DNA of 64,000 bases from assembly GCF_014647035.1 (NCBI RefSeq), contig NZ_BMOK01000001.1:186001-250000 (forward strand), written 5' to 3'. Made by a program: the position numbers and the translations under genes. Position 1 is the stretch's first letter. Every line of letters starts with the position of its first letter. The stretch comes from Sporolactobacillus putidus (GTDB lineage: Bacteria > Bacillota > Bacilli > Bacillales > Sporolactobacillaceae). Under the pieces are notes generated by a model that saw only the letters and a program-made list of their open reading frames with translations, was not told the origin of the DNA and ran no database searches. Of the stretch, positions 36,695 to 45,135 are shown piece by piece.

Positions 36695-36743
36695 TACCAT
36701 ATTGCCTGTATAAAATGCTTAAAGAAAGGGGCACGATTTACAC

Positions 36744-36947
36744 ATGGATCTGGATATTCGCCGCGCAGTACTGCACAACTTATCCGGCAATAACAAGGAA
36801 CAGCTTCAGGAGACAATCGTTGACGCCATCCGCAACGGCGAGGAAAAAATGCTGCCGGGGCTCGGCGTCCTGATGGAAGTGATCTGGAACAAATCCGATG
36901 CTGCGTTCCGCGATCAGATGCTCACGCGACTGGAACAAGGCGTTTAA
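36744..36947 (+). CDS. sspI: Small acid-soluble spore protein I
   Basis: 67 residues. [17 protein letters not shown], the segment [19 protein letters not shown] and the LMEVIW continuation match B. subtilis SspI (71 aa); the C-terminus is a few residues shorter. A minor SASP made in the forespore under sigma-G. Divergent from ysgA, with its own terminator. A GAAAGGGG purine stretch precedes the start at a rather long spacing. Confidence 0.95.
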   Translation: MDLDIRRAVLHNLSGNNKEQLQETIVDAIRNGEEKMLPGLGVLMEVIWNKSDAAFRDQMLTRLEQGV

Positions 36948-36983
36948 TCGAAAAAACAATCACCATAAAAGAACGAATGCGGG

Positions 36984-37014
36984 AATCGGGATGCTGTTTA
37001 TCCCGATTTTCTTT
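36984..37014 (+). terminator. Intrinsic terminator of sspI
   Basis: AATCGGGAT-GCTGTTT-ATCCCGATT followed by TTCTTT. Confidence 0.88.
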
Positions 37015-37042
37015 CAGAAAATGAAGACGAGAATCTATGACC

Positions 37043-37129
37043 GGGCGATTGGCAACTGAACAGGGCGATTTCCTTATATTTTTTTAGCGATTGGGCGATT
37101 GGGCGATTCTCTCTTCTTTTCGGGCGATT
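37043..37129 (+). repeat. Phased array D: GGGCGATT words
   Basis: The word (G)GGCGATT recurs with GCGATT at 37045, 37065, 37087, 37095, 37103 and 37124. Spacing is 20, 22, two steps of 8, then 21. It lies between convergent sspI and rplT, flanked by their terminators. Confidence 0.75.
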
Positions 37130-37196
37130 CACTCCTGACAGGACCAATCTCTGCCTAAGTAGAGATTGCCCCGGCTTTTGCCCGATGCGCCCCTGA

Positions 37197-37244
37197 ATAT
37201 AATAAATGAGAGTCCGCTCAACTCGAACGGGCTCTCATTTATTA
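37197..37244 (-). terminator. Terminator of the infC-rpmI-rplT operon
   Basis: AATAAATGAGAG ... CTCTCATTTATT, a 12-bp stem, with TATATTC after it on the minus strand. Confidence 0.8.
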
Positions 37245-37254
37245 TCAAACTATA

Positions 37255-37608
37255 TTATTTAGCTGCTTTTGCTTTTTCAGCGAGTGTTGCAAATGCGTCC
37301 GCATCATGAACGGCGAGATCGGCCAGCATCTTGCGGTTCACTTCGATACCGGCCGTTTTCAGACCGTGGATCAGCTTGCTGTAGGACAAGCCGTTAATCC
37401 GGGCTGCGGCGTTAATTCGCGCAATCCACAATTTGCGGAAATTACGTTTGGTCTGACGGCGGTCACGATAAGCATAGGCCAGCGACTTGAAGACCTGCTG
37501 CTGGGCCACCTTGAATAATTTATGTTTTGCACCGAAATAGCCTTTTGCAAGTTTCAGCACTCTCTTGCGTCTGCGCCGCGTCACATATCCGCCTTTTACT
37601 CTTGCCAT
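37255..37608 (-). CDS. rplT: Ribosomal protein bL20
   Basis: 117 residues, highly basic; starts [33 protein letters not shown] 50S assembly protein on 23S rRNA; it also represses its own operon by binding the infC leader. Last gene of infC-rpmI-rplT. Confidence 0.99.
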   Translation of the reverse strand: MARVKGGYVTRRRRKRVLKLAKGYFGAKHKLFKVAQQQVFKSLAYAYRDRRQTKRNFRKLWIARINAAARINGLSYSKLIHGLKTAGIEVNRKMLADLAVHDADAFATLAEKAKAAK

Positions 37609-37659
37609 GTTGAAAACCTCCTAGAAAAAATAACTGTTCCGTTCTTTTCTTTTTTTAAG

Positions 37660-37854
37660 TTAAGCGTTGATCATTTTTTTGACTTTCTTTGCCAAAGTAG
37701 ACGTCGCGATGGCGCTCTTCCGCAGATTGCGTTTTTGTTTCTGAGACTTATGGATCATCATATGGCTTGTGTAAGAATGGTTCCGTTTCATTTTTCCGGT
37801 GCCGGTTTTCTTGAAACGTTTTGCGGCACCTTTGTGTGTTTTCATTTTTGGCAT
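37660..37854 (-). CDS. rpmI: Ribosomal protein bL35
   Basis: 64 residues from the ATG at 37854 ([20 protein letters not shown]), which follows CAGGAGGAA; the open frame upstream is not used. Basic 50S protein. Confidence 0.99.
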   Translation of the reverse strand: MPKMKTHKGAAKRFKKTGTGKMKRNHSYTSHMMIHKSQKQKRNLRKSAIATSTLAKKVKKMINA

Positions 37855-37906
37855 AAAAAATTCCTCCTGACGGAGCCTATTAAAACGCGCTCCTTGGTTG
37901 CTTATT

Positions 37907-38422
37907 TTACTTTTCGGCCTTAGGGGCAAGCACTAGGAACATGCTTCGGCCTTCCATTTTCGGCTTTGCCTCAATCACGCTGATATCCGCGCATTCCTGA
38001 GCCAGCTTTTCAAGAACCTGCCGTCCGAGATCGGAGTGCGTGATCGCCCGTCCCCTAAAACGGACGGAGGCCTTGACTTTGTCGCCTTTCTCAAGAAATT
38101 TCTTCGCATTGCGCATTTTCGTATTGAAGTCGTGTTCCTCAATACTCGGGCTCAGACGAATTTCCTTGAGACTGATGACTTTTTGATTTTTGCGGGCTTC
38201 CCGGTCCTTCTTCTGCTGTTCGAAGCGGAATTTACCGTAGTCCATGATGCGGCATACCGGGGGTTTGGCGCCGGGCGCAACCATGACTAGATCAAGATTG
38301 ACATGGTGAGCCAGGGCCAAAGCTTCCGACTTGGTTTTAATGCCGACTTGTTCCCCATTTTGACCAATCAGCCGAACCTGCTGAGCGCGGATCCCCTCGT
38401 TGACAATCATTTCTTTGCTAAT
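37907..38422 (-). CDS. infC: Translation initiation factor IF-3 (AUU start)
   Basis: 171 residues, starting at ATT (38422-38420). TGGAGGTGG lies 6 nt upstream and the protein then reads (M)[22 protein letters not shown], like B. subtilis IF-3. An upstream in-frame ATG (38473) lacks a ribosome binding site, and an internal ATG (fifth codon) is badly spaced. The rare AUU start is the conserved basis of IF-3 autoregulation: IF-3 rejects non-canonical starts. N-domain, linker with [20 protein letters not shown], and C-domain are intact. Confidence 0.95.
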   Translation of the reverse strand: MSKEMIVNEGIRAQQVRLIGQNGEQVGIKTKSEALALAHHVNLDLVMVAPGAKPPVCRIMDYGKFRFEQQKKDREARKNQKVISLKEIRLSPSIEEHDFNTKMRNAKKFLEKGDKVKASVRFRGRAITHSDLGRQVLEKLAQECADISVIEAKPKMEGRSMFLVLAPKAEK

Positions 38423-38601
38423 ATTGAGCCACCTCCAAAATAAGTTGAGCAAGTTTCCTGGCCAGATGAACATAAAGATGATTTGGCAAGGTCGGACCGC
38501 CTGGCTGCAACAGCCGGAAAACTCTGGCTCTGAAATGCCGCGGGATGCAGCTTCAGTCCGAACCCTGCACTGATTCTTCCTGATCTGCTTATTCAGCAGT
38601 C

Positions 38602-38635
38602 AAAATAAAAATGCGGGCGCATAAACGCCCGCATT
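38602..38635 (-). promoter_or_regulatory. Leader attenuator of infC (L20-leader type)
   Basis: AATGCGGGCG-TTTATGC-CGCCCGCATT-like stem (minus strand) followed by TTTTATTTT, some 180 bp before infC and about 100 bp after the promoter. In B. subtilis this operon is controlled by L20-dependent premature termination in the leader; the position fits that. I did not resolve the L20-binding fold. Confidence 0.7.
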
Positions 38636-38736
38636 GAAAATTCAACCTTATATCCAGACCCGACAACTGCATTTCTGCGTCGTCCAGGTGAGAAGCCGGG
38701 CGCCTCTGCTTTCACTCAATATCGATTAACTATTAC

Positions 38737-38765
38737 AATATAGCACGTCAATGCTTATATTGCAA
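38737..38765 (-). promoter_or_regulatory. Sigma-A promoter of infC-rpmI-rplT
   Basis: On the minus strand TTGCAA (38765-38760), a 17-bp spacer, then TATATT (38742-38737). Confidence 0.65.
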
Positions 38766-38858
38766 GGCTGGGATCGGCACTTTTTATTCTAACGAGTTAA
38801 ATTCTATTTATCAAAGAGTGGTTTTAACGGTCGGCATTCCTCTACTAGGAATCAGGCA

Positions 38859-40790
38859 TTATTTAACGACAGGTTTTTTCGTGATCCGGTTTTTAATTTC
38901 TTCAAGTATGCCAGCCTTAAAAGCTTCGTAAGAGACCGTATTCGATTCCTGTTCGCCATATTTACGAACGTTCAGGGTGTGATTTTCGATTTCCTGATCG
39001 CCTATTACAAGCGTGTACGGAATTTTGTGCGTCTGCGCATCGCGGATCTTATAACCCAGTTTTTCCGCACGGCGGTCGGCATGTGCCCGAATGCCGATTG
39101 CTTTCAAGTCGTGCTCAAGCTTGGAGACATAGTCCAGGTGAACATCCGCGACCGGAATAAGTTCCGCCTGAACAGGCGCCAGCCAGGTCGGGAACGCCCC
39201 GGCGAAGTGTTCGACCAGGATGCCGAAAAACCGGTCGAGTGAACCATAAACAGCGCGATGGATGACAACCGGGCGGACCCTTTCGTTATTCTCATCAATG
39301 TAGGTTAGATCAAATTTTTCAGGCATCTGGTAGTCAAGCTGAATCGTCGCGCATTGGTGGCTCCGTCCGAGAGCGTCCTTAATGTGAAAATCGATTTTGG
39401 GACCGTAGAACGCACCGTCGCCTTCATTGATCGTAAAAGGCATCTCCATATCATTAAGAACGCGGCTTAGAGAAGCTTCCGCCTGATCCCAAAGTTCAAT
39501 GCTTCCCATGTGATCTTCCGGACGGGTTGAGAGCTCAACTGAATAGTCGAAGCCGAACGTACTGTATATTTTACCGATCAGTTCAAAAATGTTTTTAATT
39601 TCACTTTCAATCTGATCCGGTCTGACAAAGATATGCGCGTCATCCTGGCAGAATGTACGGACACGCAGCATGCCGTTCAGCGCACCGCTGAGTTCGTGGC
39701 GGTGAACCTGGCCGAATTCGGCAATCCTTATCGGCAGATCGCGATAGGAATGCAGCGTGTCTTTATAGATCAACATATGGCCCGGACAGTTCATCGGTTT
39801 CAGAGCATAGTTGACATCGTCCACCTTGGTAAAATACATATTTTCGTGATAGTGATCCCAGTGGCCGGAGTTCTCCCAAAGTCGCTGATTCATCATTAAA
39901 GGGGTACGCACTTCTTCATAGTCGGCCTGGCGCTGCAGCTCACGCGAAAAGTTTTCCAGCTCCGTCCGGATGATCTGACCGTTTGCCAGATAGAAAGGCA
40001 TTCCAGGCGCCTCTTCCGAAAACATGAACAGCTCAAGCTGCTTGCCAAGCTTACGATGATCTCTTTTCTGTGCCTCTTCGAGAAAATGGAGATGACTGTC
40101 CAGATCTTTCTGACTCAGGAACGCCACGCCGTAAACACGCTGCAGCATCTTATTATTGCTGTCGCCGCGCCAGTACGCACCGGCAACGCTCATCAGCTTA
40201 AAGGATTTAATCCTGCCGGTCGAAGGCAGATGCGGACCGCGGCAGAGATCCGTATATTCACCCTGCCTGTAAAGAGTGATCGTTGCGTCTTCCGGCAGAT
40301 CACGAATCAGTTCAAGTTTCAAAGGGTCGTTAATTTCCGTAAAAATCCGGATGGCTTCCTCGCGGGAGACCTCTTCGCGGACAATTGGAAGATTTTCGCC
40401 AATGATTTTCTTCATTTCCTTTTCAATCGCCGGAAAATCTTCCTTCGTCAGTGAATGCGGCATATCCACATCATAATAGAAGCCATTTTCAATAACCGGC
40501 CCGATTCCAAGCTTGACTTCGGGATAGAGGCGCCTCAGTGCCTGGGCAAGCAGATGCGCACAGCTGTGCCGCATAATCTTAATCCCTTCTTCAGAATCAA
40601 GCGGAATAATTTCAATCGAGGCATTTTCTTGGATGGGTCTTTTTAAATCATACAAATCATGGTTGATTTTTCCAGCGACGGCTTTTTTCTTGAGGCTTGC
40701 CGACAGAGATGCCGCTACTTGTTCCGTTGTCACATCCTGCGGATATTCCCGAACGGATTGATCGGGAAAAGTGAGTTGAATTTCTGACAA
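38859..40790 (-). CDS. thrS: Threonine-tRNA ligase
   Basis: 643 residues. An N-terminal TGS domain (1-62), the editing N2 domain with HSCAHLLAQAL and a later RGPHLPSTG, the class II core with the zinc-binding Cys in MNCPGHMLIY and His residues, motif 2 RVRTFCQDDAHIF, motif 3 VIHRAVYGSLDRFFGIL, and a C-terminal anticodon-binding domain. Under its own T-box. Confidence 0.98.
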   Translation of the reverse strand: MSEIQLTFPDQSVREYPQDVTTEQVAASLSASLKKKAVAGKINHDLYDLKRPIQENASIEIIPLDSEEGIKIMRHSCAHLLAQALRRLYPEVKLGIGPVIENGFYYDVDMPHSLTKEDFPAIEKEMKKIIGENLPIVREEVSREEAIRIFTEINDPLKLELIRDLPEDATITLYRQGEYTDLCRGPHLPSTGRIKSFKLMSVAGAYWRGDSNNKMLQRVYGVAFLSQKDLDSHLHFLEEAQKRDHRKLGKQLELFMFSEEAPGMPFYLANGQIIRTELENFSRELQRQADYEEVRTPLMMNQRLWENSGHWDHYHENMYFTKVDDVNYALKPMNCPGHMLIYKDTLHSYRDLPIRIAEFGQVHRHELSGALNGMLRVRTFCQDDAHIFVRPDQIESEIKNIFELIGKIYSTFGFDYSVELSTRPEDHMGSIELWDQAEASLSRVLNDMEMPFTINEGDGAFYGPKIDFHIKDALGRSHQCATIQLDYQMPEKFDLTYIDENNERVRPVVIHRAVYGSLDRFFGILVEHFAGAFPTWLAPVQAELIPVADVHLDYVSKLEHDLKAIGIRAHADRRAEKLGYKIRDAQTHKIPYTLVIGDQEIENHTLNVRKYGEQESNTVSYEAFKAGILEEIKNRITKKPVVK

Positions 40791-40865
40791 TGACTTTCAC
40801 TCCCTGTTTACGAATGATCCGTAATTTCTTCGAAAGAATGGATGATGGATGAAAGGCAGTACGAC

Positions 40866-41150
40866 GCAAAAAAAGCACCCGTCCGCAAAAGGGACGAGTA
40901 CTTTCTCGTGGTTCCACCCTTGTTCCTGTTCAGCGGGCCGTACGGGAACAGACAGCTATCTGCACTGAACCGGCACGCTGAAACAGCTCAAGATTTTGAT
41001 AACGGAAAAAATCCGTCAGCGGATGCTTTCGTTCTCCGCCAAAGTTCAGAGGCGGTAAATCTCCCGCACCGTTAGGAACTTGCACCAGCGTCCCCTCTCT
41101 AAAAACGGTCGTGAAAGACCCATGTCCTCATCGTCACCGATCTTCTATCA
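40866..41150 (-). promoter_or_regulatory. T-box riboswitch of thrS
   Basis: T-box sequence AGGGTGGAACCACG at 40920-40907 (minus strand), followed by a terminator with GTACTCGTCCC ... GGACGGGTGC and TTTTTTT. In stem I, ACC at 41056-41054 (in GATTTACCGCCTC) is the likely Thr specifier; the GCTGGTGCAAGTTCC element precedes it. Confidence 0.93.
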
Positions 41151-41162
41151 AAGTATAAACCG

Positions 41163-41191
41163 ATTATAGGCCGTCTGCGGCTGAAAATCAA
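41163..41191 (-). promoter_or_regulatory. Sigma-A promoter of thrS
   Basis: On the minus strand TTGATT (41191-41186), a 17-bp spacer, then TATAAT (41168-41163). Confidence 0.78.
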
Positions 41192-41235
41192 GTTTCTCCG
41201 GAAAACGCGGACAGCCCGAAGAAGTTTAAATTGGC

Positions 41236-41814
41236 TCAGGCCTTGACTTTTTCCCGGTTATTCATCAGAAAATCAAACAGCATATCGCGGCTGACCTGTT
41301 TTGCCTCTTCCTTCAGACCGAGCTGACGGAGAATTTCCAGTCCGATCGGAAGCGCGGTCCCCGCGGCTCTGGACGTGATGATGTTCCCGGAAACAACGAC
41401 AGGATCTTCGCTGTAGTCGGCATCCTTGATGTGGCTGCGAAAATCCGGATTGCTCGTCACCGTCTCGCCCTTCAGGATGCCGGCACGTTCCAGGGCAATC
41501 GGCGCGGCGCAAATTGCGGCAACTTTCCTGCCCTTTTCTTTGTAGTAGCGGATCAGTTTCTGTGCCCGTTCATCGTCCCTCAGTGTCGCCGCTCCTTTTG
41601 CTCCGCCAGGGAGATAGATGCCGTCGAAGTCCGTGAACGGACCGCTGTCGATCGTCGTATCCGCCTGAACCACAATATGGCGGGATCCTTCAACCCGTTT
41701 ATCATCAAGAGCGCACAGGACAACTTCGACGCCCCCCCTCCGGAGCACATCGATGACGGTCACCGCTTCTGTTTCCTCAAAGCCGTTCGCGAGCAATACT
41801 AGAAATCTTTTCAA
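41236..41814 (-). CDS. DJ-1/PfpI family protein
   Basis: 192 residues from the TTG at 41814, after GGAGGTGA; an ATG further upstream (41877) lacks a site and would add a non-homologous tail. Rossmann-like DJ-1 fold with the nucleophile elbow AAICAAP (Cys near residue 102), the acidic partner in GFEETEAV (near 14) and YLPGGAKG. Closest to the ThiJ/DJ-1 branch (YajL type), proposed to act in protein deglycation or as chaperones; this activity is debated. Monocistronic. Confidence 0.9.
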   Translation of the reverse strand: MKRFLVLLANGFEETEAVTVIDVLRRGGVEVVLCALDDKRVEGSRHIVVQADTTIDSGPFTDFDGIYLPGGAKGAATLRDDERAQKLIRYYKEKGRKVAAICAAPIALERAGILKGETVTSNPDFRSHIKDADYSEDPVVVSGNIITSRAAGTALPIGLEILRQLGLKEEAKQVSRDMLFDFLMNNREKVKA

Positions 41815-41940
41815 CAGATTCACCTCCGAAAAAATACTGACACACTTATCGTAGCATATTAAGAAGCGATCTTTCAAAATTCCCGGCTATTTTTAGTGCA
41901 CAGACAAATCATGAATGTTCAAAACATTTTCGAAAAGCAG

Positions 41941-42003
41941 TTATAAAAAAAACGTATCCTTTTCAAACCATGCATATTTATATCGCTCTACCGGATTAAT
42001 CAT
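41941..42003 (-). CDS. Tiny gene, 20-aa peptide
   Basis: AAAGGAGGTAAAAGCA precedes the ATG at 42003, a near-perfect ribosome binding site. The frame reads MINPVERYKYAWFEKDTFFL and then TAA. It starts 16 nt after the 40-codon frame upstream ends. No family recognised. The ribosome binding site is the main evidence. Confidence 0.5.
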   Translation of the reverse strand: MINPVERYKYAWFEKDTFFL

Positions 42004-42018
42004 TGCTTTTACCTCCTT

Positions 42019-42141
42019 TTATTTTTTTGGCTCTGTTGAATTTGATTGTTGTTTCTCGCTCCGCGCGTTCGTTTTTTGCGGACAATCCACGCACTTTCCG
42101 CTCAATCGGCAAAGGAACAAATCAACATTGAGCTTTAACAT
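42019..42141 (-). CDS. Small gene, 40-aa peptide
   Basis: ATG at 42141; reads MLKLNVDLFLCRLSGKCVDC and then a hydrophilic Gln/Ser/Lys-rich tail. The first five residues equal those of the 50-residue protein encoded just upstream. The ribosome binding site is weak. It may be a decayed relative of that gene or translated by coupling. Confidence 0.35.
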   Translation of the reverse strand: MLKLNVDLFLCRLSGKCVDCPQKTNARSEKQQSNSTEPKK

Positions 42142-42167
42142 AGTGATTTTTTAAGACATCGTTCTTA

Positions 42168-42410
42168 TTATCTGTAGTATCGCGAATAGTCGATCCGTCT
42201 GTCGAGTATTTTTTCCGTCAGCGTTTTAATTCTTTGCTCATCTTCATAACGTATCTGAGCGCATGGCGGCCGCTTTACAGCGATTGTCAGTGTAAAGGCC
42301 AGAAAGTTCAGTTTCAGCATTCGATTCCCCCCTTCCCGTTTTCGAATGGCGTTATTCATGAATACCGGTGCTGCAAGATACGTGTTGTTCTTCAAAAAAA
42401 TCGTTGGCAT
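42168..42410 (-). CDS. Small protein with two possible starts (80 or 50 aa)
   Basis: The outer ATG (42410) follows AGGAGGCTGGTAAAGT; an inner in-frame ATG (42320) follows GGAAGGGGGGAATCG. The inner product begins MLKLNFLAFTLTIAVKRPP and continues with a charged helix (EDEQRIKTLTEKILDRRID). A short beta-like N-terminus ending in KR then a charged helix recalls the YrzI-type small spore-former proteins, but I am not certain of that. Both starts have strong sites, so two overlapping products are possible. Confidence 0.6.
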   Translation of the reverse strand: MPTIFLKNNTYLAAPVFMNNAIRKREGGNRMLKLNFLAFTLTIAVKRPPCAQIRYEDEQRIKTLTEKILDRRIDYSRYYR

Positions 42411-42486
42411 ACTTTACCAGCCTCCTATTTGTAATTGAATGATTTATATAAAGACCCACCATGGATAAGTGGCCGGTCTTATATAC

Positions 42487-42524
42487 AGAAAAAGACCATA
42501 ACGGCGTGAAGCCGAAACGGTCTT
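42487..42524 (-). terminator. Terminator-like hairpin upstream of the small genes
   Basis: On the minus strand AAGACCGTT ... ATGGTCTT followed by TTTCTG, located between the 29-aa and 80/50-aa genes. Confidence 0.7.
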
Positions 42525-42540
42525 ATCTCAAAAAGGGCGC

Positions 42541-42571
42541 AAAAAGACCGCAGTCATTGATGACCTGCGGT
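42541..42571 (-). terminator. Terminator of the 29-aa gene
   Basis: On the minus strand ACCGCAG-N11-CTGCGGT followed by CTTTTTG. Confidence 0.8.
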
Positions 42572-42599
42572 TCGCTTCAGTGATTAAAGGTTCTTCATT

Positions 42600-42689
42600 T
42601 CAATGATGCAAAGCAGCTGCTTCCGAGGCCATCAGAACTTGAGATTCAATTGGTGAAACCGAATGAATGATTCCGTTATTCATCAACAT
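42600..42689 (-). CDS. Tiny gene, 29-aa peptide
   Basis: AAGGAGG precedes ATG at 42689 by 10 nt (a second ATG follows two codons later). Reads MLMNNGIIHSVSPIESQVLM then ASEAAALHH. It has its own promoter (42728-42756) and terminator (42541-42571), so it is a complete transcription unit. No family recognised. Confidence 0.55.
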   Translation of the reverse strand: MLMNNGIIHSVSPIESQVLMASEAAALHH

Positions 42690-42727
42690 GTTGTGACAGC
42701 CTCCTTAAAATCTTTTATAACACTTTA

Positions 42728-42756
42728 ATTCTATATGGAAAAAATTGCCTTGTAAA
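42728..42756 (-). promoter_or_regulatory. Promoter of the small-gene cluster
   Basis: On the minus strand TTTACA (42756-42751), a 17-bp spacer, then TAGAAT (42733-42728), 38 bp before the 29-aa gene. Confidence 0.55.
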
Positions 42757-42864
42757 GCCCTTTAATTTTTTATGTGAGTATCCCTTTAACTCATACAGAT
42801 ACTGATGCTCATACAGGCACTTCATGATTTACCCACAGGTTTGTTCTGATTTTTCACACTTATT

Positions 42865-42975
42865 GATTCTAGGTCGTTTACTGTCGATTCTTTGAGCGTT
42901 ACTGTTGATTCTTTGCCATTTACTGCTGATTCTTAACCCTTTACTGTCGATTCTCTGCTCATTACTGACGATTGT
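42865..42975 (+). repeat. Phased array C: six GATT words at exactly 21 bp
   Basis: GATT(CT) starts at 42865, 42886, 42907, 42928, 42949 and 42970: five equal steps of 21 bp. The word is TTTACTGTCGATTCTTT with variation. It lies in the 510-bp gap between the tiny-gene cluster and ytxC; the rest of that gap (42757-42864, 42976-43200) is AT-rich with nothing recognised. Confidence 0.88.
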
Positions 42976-43200
42976 CCGGCTGTGTGCTTCTGCGAACACA
43001 TGGAAATAAGCTTTTCAGCCCCTTTTTTCATAAAATAGCTTCCGTTTACTAGCTGATTTTTAAATGGGCTCAATTGTCGTCGTATGAAGAAAAAAATCCG
43101 TCATATTTTTCATCGGTTTGTTTCATCCTTTGAGCTCTAACATAAGCTAGCGGTACAATCAGTATTTTTTATTATACCGGGTTTGCCTCCCTGTTTAAGC

Positions 43201-44088
43201 TTACTGTGAATAACCGGCCTCGTTTTCTGCACGGAAACTTCCGGGAAGAAAACAGACGCGGTCTTCAAACACCTGATGCAGCGTTTTCATCATACCATGC
43301 TCCGGCCGGTCAGTATACACGACGACCTGTTTGGGAGCAAGAGCAATAAGCGTCAGAATAATCGACGGCTCCGCATCGATTCCCCACTGCTTTAATAATG
43401 GATAGAAAGAGCGCACCGACTGCACGTTGCGGATCAACCGATGGCGGTCGTCAAATAATTTGAAAGGCGACTCGTCAAACACTTCTATTTTTTCGCAAAG
43501 CGGTTTATAAGCCCGTATAATGCGGCGCAGCTTGTCAATGAACACCTGGTATTCCTGCTCCAGCTTGTATTCATCGATGGCAATCTCCACAAAACGGCGG
43601 AGAGCTTCGCGGTACGCCGTGAGACGGAATCTTAAAATAGACTGAAGGGACAGCGTGCAGTGTTCCGTCAGGATGTCGGCCAGTGAATCTATGATGAGCT
43701 GTTTCCGGTCGGGCAACCCGCCCGCTTGCGGAAGATCGTTCTTTTCTCCGGCAAAAATGGCGCTGACAATGCCCAGTATGGCAATCTTCTCCTCCGGTTC
43801 GGTAAACAAATAGTGCTTCTCAATGATCTCTGTCAGCCATCCTTTTTCATATCTGTCGATAATGAACCGTGAAATAAAACGGGCAAATTCCTTGTAATCG
43901 GATTCGATCTCAGGAAAAGCGGCCAGGCGGCTGTTGATCAGGAGCACATTCGCCGCCTGCCTGAAAGTGGAAGGCAGCCCTCTGTAAAATTCAACCGCTT
44001 CCTGCTTCGACTCAAATGCAATATCCAATGGTTCATCCTCCCCGTCCCATCTTATATAAAAACTATATGGGAGGGAGTCCCGGATCAT
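43201..44088 (-). CDS. ytxC: Sporulation protein YtxC
   Basis: 295 residues. No catalytic motif is visible; it is rich in Phe, Arg and Glu, and carries the YtxC-family C-terminal LRFRLTAYREALRRFVEIAIDEYKLEQEY segment followed by ALAPKQVVVY near the end. Membership rests on that pattern and on the conserved position next to dnaI, as in B. subtilis. Made in sporulation; function unknown. The start follows only a GGGAGC purine run. Confidence 0.82.
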   Translation of the reverse strand: MIRDSLPYSFYIRWDGEDEPLDIAFESKQEAVEFYRGLPSTFRQAANVLLINSRLAAFPEIESDYKEFARFISRFIIDRYEKGWLTEIIEKHYLFTEPEEKIAILGIVSAIFAGEKNDLPQAGGLPDRKQLIIDSLADILTEHCTLSLQSILRFRLTAYREALRRFVEIAIDEYKLEQEYQVFIDKLRRIIRAYKPLCEKIEVFDESPFKLFDDRHRLIRNVQSVRSFYPLLKQWGIDAEPSIILTLIALAPKQVVVYTDRPEHGMMKTLHQVFEDRVCFLPGSFRAENEAGYSQ

Positions 44089-44174
44089 GCTCCCGCTGCC
44101 TGCTTTTTTCTTTTAAAAAAAGTTCTGTTCATCCGTGTTACTCCCATGAACGTGGAAAAACGTTTCCGCCGAGG

Positions 44175-45110
44175 CTACCTGCGATTTGCACCCTCCATCC
44201 GGACTAGTGTGGTAAAATGACGGATACGCTCCATCAGGCGCCTTGCCTTGACATTTTCCACACCGCTTTTCTGCGAGTATGAAAAATGATCTTCCAGTTC
44301 ATCATAGTTAAAATTAGATGTATAAAGTGTCGGGAGATGCTCCATCATCCGGTACTGGAGGACACTGCCCAGCACTTCGTCACGGATCCATGGCGTTATT
44401 GTCTCCGCTCCGATATCGTCGAGAATCAGAACGGGGGTTTTCTTCAGCACATCCAGTTTTCTGTCCACAGAATTATCCTGAATAGCTCCCTTAATTTCCC
44501 GGAAAAAATCCGGTGTGTAGACAATCAGCGAGGCTATGGACCGGCGCTCGGCCAGACGATTCATGATCGCGCCCATCAAGTACGTTTTTCCAATACCAAA
44601 TTGTCCGCAGACGTACAGTCCTTTTACGGCCTCCCCGTTTTCGAGATAGGCTTTGACAAAGTCACCCGCGGCTTTCAGCGCCTGCTGGCGGCCCGGTTCA
44701 AGTTTATCAATAGTTTCAAACGTTGCCCGCAAAATGTCTTTCGGAACATAATAGCTGCGGATCAACTGGCTCTGCCGCTGTCTGGCCGCGCGTTCCTGAA
44801 ACAGGGGACACGGTGAAAAGGCAAGGACCGGTCTGTCTTTGTCGTTCATCAGCCCCGGTCTGTAGCCTTGCATCATATTCGGGCACTTGTCCAGTCCCGG
44901 ACAGCGGTCGCAATGGCTCCATTCTTCGGCAAACTGATACAGTTCCGAAACGTTCTTCAGCCAGACCGTTCTTGCGATCTGCGGGTTTTGCTGCACAAAC
45001 CTTTGAATCCTTGGGTTCGCGGACAACAGTTTTTCCGCCATGCGCTCACGGTCCTGCCGAATGCCCTGCTCATCTGCAATGTTCCGAATCAATGATTTGA
45101 TTGGCTCCAT
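44175..45110 (-). CDS. dnaI: Primosomal protein DnaI (helicase loader)
   Basis: 311 residues. The N-terminal domain has a zinc-type cluster (HCDRCPGLDKCPNMM near residue 68); the AAA+ domain has Walker A GQFGIGKTY (near 168) and Walker B VLILDDIGAE. It loads the replicative helicase DnaC at oriC and PriA-dependent restart sites with DnaB and DnaD. Downstream of dnaB as in B. subtilis. Confidence 0.97.
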   Translation of the reverse strand: MEPIKSLIRNIADEQGIRQDRERMAEKLLSANPRIQRFVQQNPQIARTVWLKNVSELYQFAEEWSHCDRCPGLDKCPNMMQGYRPGLMNDKDRPVLAFSPCPLFQERAARQRQSQLIRSYYVPKDILRATFETIDKLEPGRQQALKAAGDFVKAYLENGEAVKGLYVCGQFGIGKTYLMGAIMNRLAERRSIASLIVYTPDFFREIKGAIQDNSVDRKLDVLKKTPVLILDDIGAETITPWIRDEVLGSVLQYRMMEHLPTLYTSNFNYDELEDHFSYSQKSGVENVKARRLMERIRHFTTLVRMEGANRR

Positions 45111-45135
45111 ATTCCCGCCCCCCTGCTTTTGATCA

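Noticed and set aside
41915-42154. 80-codon plus-strand frame overlapping the tiny-gene cluster
   Set aside because: No ribosome binding site, Phe/Ser-rich shadow of minus-strand sequence.
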